Virus record (IMG/VR): IMGVR_UViG_3300021963_000083
Coordinates: 1-64,000 of that record
DNA: 64,000 bases
Source of the DNA: a virus
Reading direction: 5' to 3' (one strand)
Shown here: piece by piece, positions 30,175 to 37,910 of the stretch
Numbering within the stretch: position 1 is the stretch's first letter
How the letters are laid out: every line of letters begins with the position of its first letter
The notes under the pieces: generated by a model
The model's input: the letters and a program-made list of their open reading frames with translations, nothing else
Told to the model about the DNA's origin: nothing
Databases searched by the model: none
Made by a program: the position numbers and the translations under genes

Positions 30175-30568
30175 GCTATTATACAGTTGGAAGAAAATAC
30201 TAAGAAAGTCGGGTGGCAGCTCTAAAAGGATATTAACTATCCTAAAAGCTATAACTCAACGGGAACTACCCAGACATGTATACGATCCAGTGTATAAGTA
30301 TTATTATACTGACTTTTCGGGGAACAGTTTTCTAGTAAATCCAAGTGCTCTGCTTATAAATAGATATAAGTGGAAAGATAAAGAAATAGCAGACTATATC
30401 GGTCTAGCTAGCTTTAGAAGCACCGGAGATTACATGGCAACTGGAAAAGTAACATTAGACTTAGCCCATAGCCCCATGGGACAAGACGCAATCAACAACA
30501 ACAGACTACTTCGTATTGACAGAGGTGAAATCCACTTCCTTTACGAAGATTACACAGGAGAAAAATAA
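30173..30568 (+). CDS. Hypothetical protein (131 aa)
   Basis: The product has a basic N-terminus (MLLYSWKKILRKSGGSSKRI), then YKYYYTDFSGNSFLVNPSAL, then IADYIGLASFRSTGDYMATG and an end IDRGEIHFLYEDYTGEK. The pattern FLVN...L ... YIGL.S.R suggests a family seen in other phages without function. No better start codon exists between the -10 box and the conserved part, so translation must rely on readthrough messages from upstream. It overlaps the ssDNA-binding protein gene by one base. Confidence 0.55.
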   Translation: MLLYSWKKILRKSGGSSKRILTILKAITQRELPRHVYDPVYKYYYTDFSGNSFLVNPSALLINRYKWKDKEIADYIGLASFRSTGDYMATGKVTLDLAHSPMGQDAINNNRLLRIDRGEIHFLYEDYTGEK

Positions 30569-31203
30569 TGGCAGGTTTAGGCTTTGGTTCAGTTAAGGGT
30601 TCAGCTAAGAAAGAAAAAGCTGAATCATACAAAATGATTGATGGAGACAATTCAGTTCGTCTCTTCGGAAATATCCTAGCACGTTACGTGTACTGGATTA
30701 AGGGTACGAATGGTAAGAATCTTCCGTTCGAGTGCCTTGAGTTCAATCGTGAAACTGAAACTTTCGATAAGGCTGAAAAAGATTGGGTTAAAGAATTTTA
30801 TCCCGATATTAAGTGCGGCTGGTCATACTCAATGATGTGCCTTGATAATGGTGTTCCAAAGATCTTCAACTTCAAGAAGAAGCTCTTCGATCAGATTATG
30901 GCTAACATTGAAGACCTTGGTGATCCTACAGACCTCGACAATGGTTGGGTTCTAAAGTTCAGCAAGAAGAAGACTGGTCCTCTACCAATCAACGTGGAGT
31001 ACACTCTACAGACCATTAAGTGTCAGAAGTCGAAGGGTCCAGCTACTCAAGAAGAGCGTGATGCTATTGAAGCATCAAAGACCATTGAAGAACTTCTACC
31101 TCGCGCAACCCCAGCAGCTCAGAAGGAACTTCTAGAGAAGCTACTAAGCGGTGATGCGGACGCTATTGATGAGTCAGTAGAAGAAGAGCTCAACGTTCAG
31201 TAA
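30568..31203 (+). CDS. Single-stranded DNA-binding protein (211 aa)
   Basis: The product has GDNSVRLFGNILARYVYWIK, then PFECLEFNRETETFDKAEKD and GVPKIFNFKKKLFDQIMANI, a pattern of the phage SSB family found in T5-like and marine phages (OB fold). The C-terminus is strongly acidic (SGDADAIDESVEEELNVQ), as in SSB and T4 gp32, where it recruits replication partners. The start has GGAG nine bases upstream (AGGAGAAAAATAATG). A perfect terminator follows, in keeping with high, separate expression. Confidence 0.85.
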   Translation: MAGLGFGSVKGSAKKEKAESYKMIDGDNSVRLFGNILARYVYWIKGTNGKNLPFECLEFNRETETFDKAEKDWVKEFYPDIKCGWSYSMMCLDNGVPKIFNFKKKLFDQIMANIEDLGDPTDLDNGWVLKFSKKKTGPLPINVEYTLQTIKCQKSKGPATQEERDAIEASKTIEELLPRATPAAQKELLEKLLSGDADAIDESVEEELNVQ

Positions 31204-31209
31204 TCAAGT

Positions 31210-31245
31210 AAGCCCAGCTAATCTCGGTTAGCTGGGCTTCTTATT
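31210..31245 (+). terminator. Intrinsic terminator after the ssDNA-binding protein gene
   Basis: AAGCCCAGCTAA (31210-31221), loop TCTCGG, TTAGCTGGGCTT (31228-31239), a perfect 12-bp stem, then CTTATT. The next ATG at 31255 is only ten bases later, so readthrough must feed SbcD. Confidence 0.8.
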
Positions 31246-31254
31246 CGGAGAATT

Positions 31255-32214
31255 ATGAGTAAATTACTAATAGCCGATATACACATTAAGCTAGGACAGA
31301 AGAATGTACCACGTGAATGGGCGTTAAAACGCTACGATATGTTCTTCGACCAAGTAGCTGAAGTGGAAGATGATGTGGATGAGATTATCATCCCAGGCGA
31401 CTTGTTCGATAGGATGCCTACTCTAGATGAGTTATCCCTATACTTCAAGTTTATTTCGCAACGTACTAAGCGAACGATTATTAGTACAGGCAATCACGAA
31501 GCCACAAAGAAAGGTAGAAGCTTCTTCACGGAACTCAAAGGAGTTACAGAAAGACTTAATCCTAATGTGGAAATAGTGGTTGATTATATTCACGAATCAG
31601 AAGAGTACTATGTAGTTCCTTATGAGTTCGTGAAGAATAAAAGCACGTGGGACGACCTAGACCCTAGGTATGTGTTTACCCATGTTCGTGGAGAAATTCC
31701 CCCACACGTTAAGCCAGAGATTAATTTGGACTGGCTTGATAAGTTTCCTATAGTATTTGCTGGTGACTTACACTCACACTCTAACACTCAGAGAAACATA
31801 GTATATCCTGGTAGTCCTATGACTACTTCCTTTCATAGAAATGAAGTACAGGCTGGATATATTATTATTAATGACGACTGGACTTGGACATGGAAGGCTT
31901 TTGATCTTCCACAGCTTATTCGTAAGACAGTCTCAGATCCGTCTGAAATGCTGCCTACAGATTTCCACCATACAATATATGAGTTGGAAGGCAATATTAA
32001 GGACCTAAGTAAAATCGAACATAGTGATCTACTAGATAAAAAGCTAGTAAAACGTAGCAGTGATACTGCTCTCGTCTTAGATAAAAAGATGACTATTTCC
32101 GAGGAACTAACAGAGTATCTACGGTATATTCAGGAACTACCTGATATTGAAATAGATAACATTATGGAGGTGTTTAATGAGTACGGTGGTACTTCAATCA
32201 ATCAAATGGGATAA
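31255..32214 (+). CDS. SbcD/Mre11-like nuclease subunit (T4 gp47, T5 D12 type)
   Basis: Calcineurin-type phosphoesterase motifs in order: D8-I-H10, PGDLFDR (GD at 48-49), STGNHE (79-82), THVRGE region and AGDLHSH. These bind two manganese ions. With the SbcC-like partner, whose gene overlaps by 38 bases, it processes DNA ends, blocked ends and hairpins and is needed for recombination-dependent replication in T4. Length, 319 residues, fits T4 gp47. Confidence 0.93.
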   Translation: MSKLLIADIHIKLGQKNVPREWALKRYDMFFDQVAEVEDDVDEIIIPGDLFDRMPTLDELSLYFKFISQRTKRTIISTGNHEATKKGRSFFTELKGVTERLNPNVEIVVDYIHESEEYYVVPYEFVKNKSTWDDLDPRYVFTHVRGEIPPHVKPEINLDWLDKFPIVFAGDLHSHSNTQRNIVYPGSPMTTSFHRNEVQAGYIIINDDWTWTWKAFDLPQLIRKTVSDPSEMLPTDFHHTIYELEGNIKDLSKIEHSDLLDKKLVKRSSDTALVLDKKMTISEELTEYLRYIQELPDIEIDNIMEVFNEYGGTSINQMG

Positions 32215-33979
32215 GTGCTTTAGCTTTGGTGAAGATAACTTCATCGACCTTAGCACTGAGCCACTAACACAAATTATCGCCCCTAATGGTTATGGTAAGT
32301 CCTCTATCCCACTTATTATGGAGGAAGCCCTCTACAATAAGAACTCTAAAGGAGTAAAGAAAAGTGACATTCCTAATCGTTTACTTGATGGTAGTTATTC
32401 TGTTAAACTTCAGTTCTCCGTCGATAATGATATATACTTGGTATCTACTGAACGTAGTTCCGGTATTAAAATCCGTCTCTTCAAAAATGATGAAGATATT
32501 AGTAGCCACACTGCCACCAATACCTTCAAACAAATCGAAGAACTAATTGGAATAGACTTTAAGACATTTCAACAGTTGGTATATCAATCGACAAATAGTA
32601 GTTTGCAATTTTTGACGGCTACTGACACTAACCGGAAAAAATTTCTAATAGATCTATTTGACCTAAGCGAGTATACGAAGTTGTTTGAGGTTTTTAAAGA
32701 AGCCGCTAAACACTTAGGACTGGAAGTCAATACGTTAGAGAGTCGGATTGAAACTATTAACAAGTGGGTTAGCAATAACTCTACGTTAGATTTGGTAAAA
32801 TACGATTTAGAAGAAATTCCAGAACGGCCTGATTTCGGCACAGAAGTCGGGGATTTGAACTCCAAACTCTCAAATATAAAATCTCACAATACAGCAATTC
32901 AAAAGAATAATCTACTGAAGAAGCAGTTGAGTGAAATTGATATTGAGGAGCTACGTAGTGTTGATATTGTAAAAGAATCTTACGACGAATATCAAGGCGA
33001 GATTGGTGAATTAAAGTCTGCCAAGACTGCCGCGGATGCAGTCATTAAGAAGCTAAAAGGCCTAGAAGATAAGTGTCCTACTTGTCTACAGGACATTGAT
33101 AGAAATTTTTATGATGATCTGCTAACAACTAATACTGCTGATTCTGCTACATACGCTGGTCGTATATCAATGCTAGAAACTGCGGTTGAGCAAATTAAAA
33201 AGAATAACCGTCTTTTTGATATGACTCAAGCAGAGATCAAAGAATGGGAACAGCTTAATAAAATGGTAGATCACACTATGGGTGATGATCTGCTTAGTGC
33301 TTCTGATATTGAAGAAGAACTGAAGATAATTAAGAATACCCTATCTAAAGTTGATGCTGAAATTACTAAGCTGACAGCCGCTAATAATGAGGCTATCAAG
33401 CACAACAGTAAGATTGATATTTATCTGGAACAGAACGAGGCGTTTGCGGAACAGCTTAAAGAAGCTAAAGAGCAAGTCTGGGTTCTAAATGATAAGTATA
33501 AAAATCTTGAAGTATTAAAGAAAGCCTTCAGCACTAATGGTCTGATTGCCTACAAACTAGAGAACCTCGTTAAGGACTTGGAAGTATTTACAAATGAGTA
33601 CCTATCAGAACTATCAGACGGACGCTTTACGATTGAGTTCAGCATATCCAGTGATAAGCTTAATGTTGTTGTCACAGATGAAGGCAAAGAGATCAGTATC
33701 AGTGCGCCTTCGAGTGGAGAAATGGCTAGGATCAACATTAGTACACTACTTGCCATCCGAAAGCTCATGTCTAGCATCTCAAGGAACACCATCAACGTCC
33801 TATTTCTCGACGAGGTCATTAGCGTCCTCGACGATTACGGACGGGAACGTCTCGTTGAGGTATTGTTACAAGAAGAAGGCCTTAATACTTTCCTCGTTAG
33901 TCACTCCTGGACACACCCCTTGGTGGATAAATTAACCATCAAGAAGAAAGATAGCATTAGCTGGATTGATCGTGGTTAA
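32177..33979 (+). CDS. SbcC/Rad50-like ATPase subunit (T4 gp46, T5 D13 type)
   Basis: The P-loop APNGYGKSS is at residues 35-43. Long coiled coils flank a zinc-hook CPTC at about 300-303. The C-terminal half has the ABC signature region (PSSGEMARINISTLLAI) and Walker B NVLFLDEVISVLD, then VSHSWTHP. At 600 residues it is close to T4 gp46. It should clamp DNA ends and control the nuclease partner. The start overlaps the partner gene, which favours equal amounts. Confidence 0.93.
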   Translation: MSTVVLQSIKWDKCFSFGEDNFIDLSTEPLTQIIAPNGYGKSSIPLIMEEALYNKNSKGVKKSDIPNRLLDGSYSVKLQFSVDNDIYLVSTERSSGIKIRLFKNDEDISSHTATNTFKQIEELIGIDFKTFQQLVYQSTNSSLQFLTATDTNRKKFLIDLFDLSEYTKLFEVFKEAAKHLGLEVNTLESRIETINKWVSNNSTLDLVKYDLEEIPERPDFGTEVGDLNSKLSNIKSHNTAIQKNNLLKKQLSEIDIEELRSVDIVKESYDEYQGEIGELKSAKTAADAVIKKLKGLEDKCPTCLQDIDRNFYDDLLTTNTADSATYAGRISMLETAVEQIKKNNRLFDMTQAEIKEWEQLNKMVDHTMGDDLLSASDIEEELKIIKNTLSKVDAEITKLTAANNEAIKHNSKIDIYLEQNEAFAEQLKEAKEQVWVLNDKYKNLEVLKKAFSTNGLIAYKLENLVKDLEVFTNEYLSELSDGRFTIEFSISSDKLNVVVTDEGKEISISAPSSGEMARINISTLLAIRKLMSSISRNTINVLFLDEVISVLDDYGRERLVEVLLQEEGLNTFLVSHSWTHPLVDKLTIKKKDSISWIDRG

Positions 33980-34427
33980 CCCTCGACAAAAAGGCGCTAT
34001 AGGAGAAAACAAAGTTAAGGAGTTCCTAGATTCTAGGACTCCTTATACTTTCGAACGCACTCCTGGGTCAGGAAGCGGAAGCATAAAGGGAGACTTATAC
34101 ATTCCGAAATACAGGAATGTATTCTGCATAGAGGTTAAGAACTATGCGGAGTCTCCCTTTAATGATAAAATTTTAACAAACAAAACGAACGACTTTGTAC
34201 TATGGTGGACTAAGCTACAGAAACAATCTGGAGTAATGAGACCGCTTCTTTTCTTTAGGTACAATCGTTCAAAGATATTCGTCGCTACAGATATAAAGCC
34301 AGCTAATGTTGAAAAATATATTGACATTCCGTGGCTAAATTGCTATGTTATGTTATCAGACGAATGGATAGAAAGGGAAACAATTCAATGGCTAATTTTG
34401 CCAACAATAGGCGGTCAGAAAATCTGA
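33966..34427 (+). CDS. PD-(D/E)XK nuclease, Holliday-junction-resolvase-like (153 aa)
   Basis: The visible active site pattern is GAIGENKVKEFL (E14), then RTPGSGSGSIKGDLYIP (D43) and FCIEVKNY (E56, K58): E, D, E-x-K as in archaeal Hjc and phage relatives. These cut four-way junctions or process recombination intermediates. The placement between SbcC and the flap nuclease fits a recombination role. The start is TTG at 33966 or GTG at 33972; neither has a strong ribosome binding site, and translation is probably coupled to the overlapping SbcC stop. Confidence 0.8.
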   Translation: MIVVNPRQKGAIGENKVKEFLDSRTPYTFERTPGSGSGSIKGDLYIPKYRNVFCIEVKNYAESPFNDKILTNKTNDFVLWWTKLQKQSGVMRPLLFFRYNRSKIFVATDIKPANVEKYIDIPWLNCYVMLSDEWIERETIQWLILPTIGGQKI

Positions 34428-35221
34428 TGATCGTCGACACGATGAACCTCGCTTTCCGATGGAAACACGCGGGACAGAGTCGTTTCTCACACGACTATCT
34501 TAGTACAGTATTATCACTTGCCACGTCCTATGACGCTGGCACAATTATTGCTGCTGCTGACTGGGGTGGTTCTTCTTATCGCAAGGGAATCTACCCAGAG
34601 TACAAAGCTAATCGTAAAGAACTAGTAGAAAAGCAAACTGCTGAAGAGAAGGAACAGGCCCGCCTATTCTTCGATGAGTATGAACGCACTTTAGAGGTTC
34701 TAGATCAGCATAAAGATATTCAAGTGTTTAGATATAAAGGTGTGGAGGCAGATGATATTGCAGCGTATATATGCTCTAGGCTATATGACTATGGCTTTAA
34801 TCAAGCTTGGCTTATCAGCTCTGATCGTGACTGGGATCTTCTTATTAGTGAGTATGTTTCTCGTTTTTCTTATGTTACTAGAAAAGAGCACACGCTCGAT
34901 ACGTGGGATTATCCAGTAACACCAGACCAATACATTTCATACAAGGTTCTAACTGGAGACGCTGGAGACAATATTCTCGGTGTGCCCGGTATAGGACCAA
35001 AACGTGCAGCCGCTCTCATAGAACAATATGGTAGCGCGCTTGACATACACGATCAACTCCCTCTGCCTGGTAAACAAAAGTTTATACAAGCACTAAATGA
35101 CAGTAAGGATCTAATCCCCCTCAATTATGAACTAATGGATCTTGTTAGCTTCTGTCAAGAAGCTATAGGATACGACAACGTTCAAGATATTGGCCGCAGA
35201 CTGGCCTTTGGAGAAAAATAA
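34388..35221 (+). CDS. 5'-3' exonuclease / flap endonuclease (T5 D15-like)
   Basis: Acidic metal sites are in LMIVDTMNLAFRW, GVEADDIAAYI and ISSDRDWDLL; TGDAGDNILGVPGIGPKRAA is the H3TH DNA-binding motif. The protein removes RNA primers and flaps, a job the polymerase here cannot do since it lacks its own 5' nuclease. The ATG at 34388 with AGGGAAA upstream is preferred to an in-frame ATG at 34331. Length, 277 residues, is near T5 D15 (about 290). Confidence 0.93.
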   Translation: MANFANNRRSENLMIVDTMNLAFRWKHAGQSRFSHDYLSTVLSLATSYDAGTIIAAADWGGSSYRKGIYPEYKANRKELVEKQTAEEKEQARLFFDEYERTLEVLDQHKDIQVFRYKGVEADDIAAYICSRLYDYGFNQAWLISSDRDWDLLISEYVSRFSYVTRKEHTLDTWDYPVTPDQYISYKVLTGDAGDNILGVPGIGPKRAAALIEQYGSALDIHDQLPLPGKQKFIQALNDSKDLIPLNYELMDLVSFCQEAIGYDNVQDIGRRLAFGEK

Positions 35222-35223
35222 GC

Positions 35224-37188
35224 ATGGTTAGTACCCGCGCACAAATTATTACAAGACGTACATATAATCGCCCACTTAATGAAGAGGGCACAGAATTTGA
35301 AACATGGGCACAAACAGTAGCACGAGTTATTGACCATCAAGAATGGCTGTGGACACGAGCCGTAAATGGTCGTGAACTAACTGATATTGAATACGCAGAA
35401 CTGTACGACCTAGAGCGACTTATGCTAGAGCGTAAGGTATCTATGTCGGGCCGCACACTATGGCTCGGAGGAACTAAGGTTGCTAAGACTCGTGAAGCTA
35501 GTCAGTTTAACTGTAGCTTTACAGAAGTAGAAACAGCATACGATGTAGTTGACTGTCTATGGCTACTTCTACAAGGCTGTGGCGTTGGCTTCAAGCCTGT
35601 AATCGGTACTCTTAATGGCTTCTCAAAGCCTATTAGAAATATCGAAGTTGTTCGCAGCACCCGCACAGAAAAGGGAGGCAAGGAATACAATGAAGAATTT
35701 TGGGACGAAGAATCAAAAATCTGGGTCATCAAAGTTGGTGACAGCGCCGAAGCATGGGCAAAGTCCATTGGAAAGTTACTCGCGGGTAAGTACCCAGCCA
35801 ACACACTGGTACTGGACTTCTCGGAGCTACGTCCTGCAGGAGAACGACTAAAAGGTTACGGCTGGATTAGTAGTGGTGATACTGCGATCTCCAAGGCATA
35901 TCTAGCTATTGCTAATATCCTTAATGGCCGCGCTGACTCGCTTCTAACCCGTATGGACATTCTAGATATTGTCAACTGGCTTGGCACTATTCTAAGTTCA
36001 CGTCGTAGTGCTGAAATCGCACTATTCGAGTATGGACAGCCTGAATGGGAAGAATTCGCTGTAGCTAAGAAAGACTTCTGGCTCTATGACCGTGCACATC
36101 GCACTCAGTCAAACAATAGCTTAGTATTCAACGATAAGCCTACTCGCCAAGAACTATCAGATATCTTTGCACTAATGCAAGAAGCTGGCGGTTCTGAGCC
36201 TGGCTTTATTAACGCCGTAGAAGCACGTCGTCGTGCTCCTTGGTTCAAGGGTTGCAACCCTTGTGTAGAAATTTTATTAGGAAACAAAAGTTTCTGTAAC
36301 TTAACGGAGATTGACATTGGAAAATTCAAAGGCGATACAGCCGGACTGCATTATGCAGTTAGACTTGCATCAAGGGCTAACTACAGACAAACATGCGTTA
36401 ACTTGCGCGACGGTATCCTTCAAGAAGCTTGGCACCTCAACAACTACTTCCTTAGATTGTGTGGTGTGGGACTTACCGGGATCGCTAAGCGCCCCGACAT
36501 GGATTCCTACGCATACGAATACTTAAGCCGTACCGCTACAGCTAGTGCTGTTTCAATGGCCGAAGAGCTGGGTCTTCCATATCCAAAGAATGTTACTTGC
36601 GTTAAGCCAAGTGGCACTTTATCGAAGATTATGGATACGACCGAGGGTGTGCATAAGCCACTAGGTAAGTATATTTTCAACAATGTTACTTTTAGTAAGT
36701 ATGATCCTATTATTGATAAGCTTCGTGAGGCTAAGTACGTTGTTGTAAATCACCCGACAGATCCAGATGGCGTACTAGTAACCTTCCCTGTTGCTTATGA
36801 GGATGTTCCGTTTGATAATTTCAACGGAATGGAAGTTAACTTGGAGTCAGCTCTTGCACAGCTTGAGCGCTATAAGCTGCTTCAGACTAGCTGGACTCAG
36901 CAGAACACTTCGGTAACTATCAGCTATGACCCTACGGAAATTGATGATATTATTGACTGGCTTCTAGCTAACTGGGATATTTATGTAGGAGTTAGCTTCC
37001 TATATAGGAATGACCCAACTAAAACTGCCAAGGATCTCGGTTATCTATATCTTCCACAAGAAGTAGTAACCAAGGAAACCTACGACAAATATGTATCTAC
37101 ACTACTTCCAGTAAGTCTTGAGAATACTGAGAGTTTTGAAGAGCTTGTTCAGGATGATTGCGCTACTGGCGCTTGTCCAATCAAGTAA
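35224..37188 (+). CDS. nrdJ: Class II (adenosylcobalamin-dependent) ribonucleotide reductase
   Basis: A monomeric 654-residue enzyme of the Lactobacillus leichmannii type that makes deoxynucleotides from ribonucleotides using B12. Active-site features: the first redox cysteine C97 (FNCSF), GCGVGFKP, N345-P-C347-V-E349 with the radical cysteine and glutamate, VKPSGTLSKIM, and a C-terminal redox pair C646/C651 (CATGACP). No activase or small subunit is needed, so it works anaerobically and aerobically if cobalamin is available. It ends the plus-strand replication region just before the two-way terminator. Confidence 0.94.
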   Translation: MVSTRAQIITRRTYNRPLNEEGTEFETWAQTVARVIDHQEWLWTRAVNGRELTDIEYAELYDLERLMLERKVSMSGRTLWLGGTKVAKTREASQFNCSFTEVETAYDVVDCLWLLLQGCGVGFKPVIGTLNGFSKPIRNIEVVRSTRTEKGGKEYNEEFWDEESKIWVIKVGDSAEAWAKSIGKLLAGKYPANTLVLDFSELRPAGERLKGYGWISSGDTAISKAYLAIANILNGRADSLLTRMDILDIVNWLGTILSSRRSAEIALFEYGQPEWEEFAVAKKDFWLYDRAHRTQSNNSLVFNDKPTRQELSDIFALMQEAGGSEPGFINAVEARRRAPWFKGCNPCVEILLGNKSFCNLTEIDIGKFKGDTAGLHYAVRLASRANYRQTCVNLRDGILQEAWHLNNYFLRLCGVGLTGIAKRPDMDSYAYEYLSRTATASAVSMAEELGLPYPKNVTCVKPSGTLSKIMDTTEGVHKPLGKYIFNNVTFSKYDPIIDKLREAKYVVVNHPTDPDGVLVTFPVAYEDVPFDNFNGMEVNLESALAQLERYKLLQTSWTQQNTSVTISYDPTEIDDIIDWLLANWDIYVGVSFLYRNDPTKTAKDLGYLYLPQEVVTKETYDKYVSTLLPVSLENTESFEELVQDDCATGACPIK

Positions 37189-37190
37189 AG

Positions 37191-37230
37191 AAAAAGCCCC
37201 GCTAGAGCGATCTAGCGGGGCTATTTTTTT
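37191..37230. terminator. Two-way terminator between converging transcripts
   Basis: AGCCCCGCTAGA (37195-37206), loop GCGA, TCTAGCGGGGCT (37211-37222), a perfect 12-bp stem, with ATTTTTTT on the right and AAAAA on the left. It stops both the plus-strand replication message and the minus-strand tail message. Confidence 0.92.
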
Positions 37231-37906
37231 AATAATTAGTAACATCTATGGCAATTAGCCCACCATTATATACAGGTCCGCTGCTAGATAATCTCTCCCC
37301 TCTTATGCTCGAGAATTGGGCACTAACTCCCCCAGAGTATGTTCTTATAACAGGGAAAATCTTTACATCTGGTGCAGCCTTAGTAGGTGCTACAGCTGTA
37401 TTATATACCGAACCATAGAGCAAGAAAGCAAACCTTCTATCTGTTGGTAAAGAATAATTCTGAGTAGTACTTAAAGTTGTTATTGGTATAGTTGAAAAAG
37501 ACCTCATTAGTTTTGGATAATTACTGCTAAAAGCTACTCCGCCAGTACTATTATATATTTCTATACCGTATCCGGATGTAGATGGCGACAAAGAAGTATA
37601 TTTTTTAAATAACCAATATTTAACGGTGGTCTGTGTACTTAGCTCGTTACTAGTTATAGTTGTAGAAGTTGTACTTTGAGAGAATACAGCTTTAGGTATT
37701 ACGAGACCGTCTTCGGTAGCAACACATATGGCATCGAAGGCGATAGGGTGAGATACAGTTACTACAGTACCCCTATTAATACTAGTGGATAGTGGAGATT
37801 TGGGCGGAACAATTATTGTGCCTGAGTATAGCATATAATAATTAGCTACTGAGTCGCTTATTTGTATATACCCATTGTCATTTTTAGATTCAAAACCGTA
37901 AGCCAT
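37229..37906 (-). CDS. Tail protein, last gene of the late operon (225 aa)
   Basis: The product starts MAYGFESKNDNGYIQISDSV and contains YSGTIIVPPKSPL, then SHPIAFDAICVATEDGLVI. It resembles small beta-rich tail proteins of marine phages (DUF6453-like), placed after large fibre genes; I cannot confirm the family. The rest is Ser/Thr/Tyr-rich. The TAA stop lies in the U-tract of the shared terminator. It is likely a tail decoration, fibre cap or receptor-contact protein. Confidence 0.6.
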   Translation of the reverse strand: MAYGFESKNDNGYIQISDSVANYYMLYSGTIIVPPKSPLSTSINRGTVVTVSHPIAFDAICVATEDGLVIPKAVFSQSTTSTTITSNELSTQTTVKYWLFKKYTSLSPSTSGYGIEIYNSTGGVAFSSNYPKLMRSFSTIPITTLSTTQNYSLPTDRRFAFLLYGSVYNTAVAPTKAAPDVKIFPVIRTYSGGVSAQFSSIRGERLSSSGPVYNGGLIAIDVTNY

Positions 37907-37910
37907 ATTA

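Noticed and set aside
34322-34350. TTGACA-17 bp-TATGTT inside the resolvase-like gene as a promoter for the flap nuclease
   Set aside because: The -10 box is weak and the sequence is fully explained by conserved coding. Not enough to claim a promoter.
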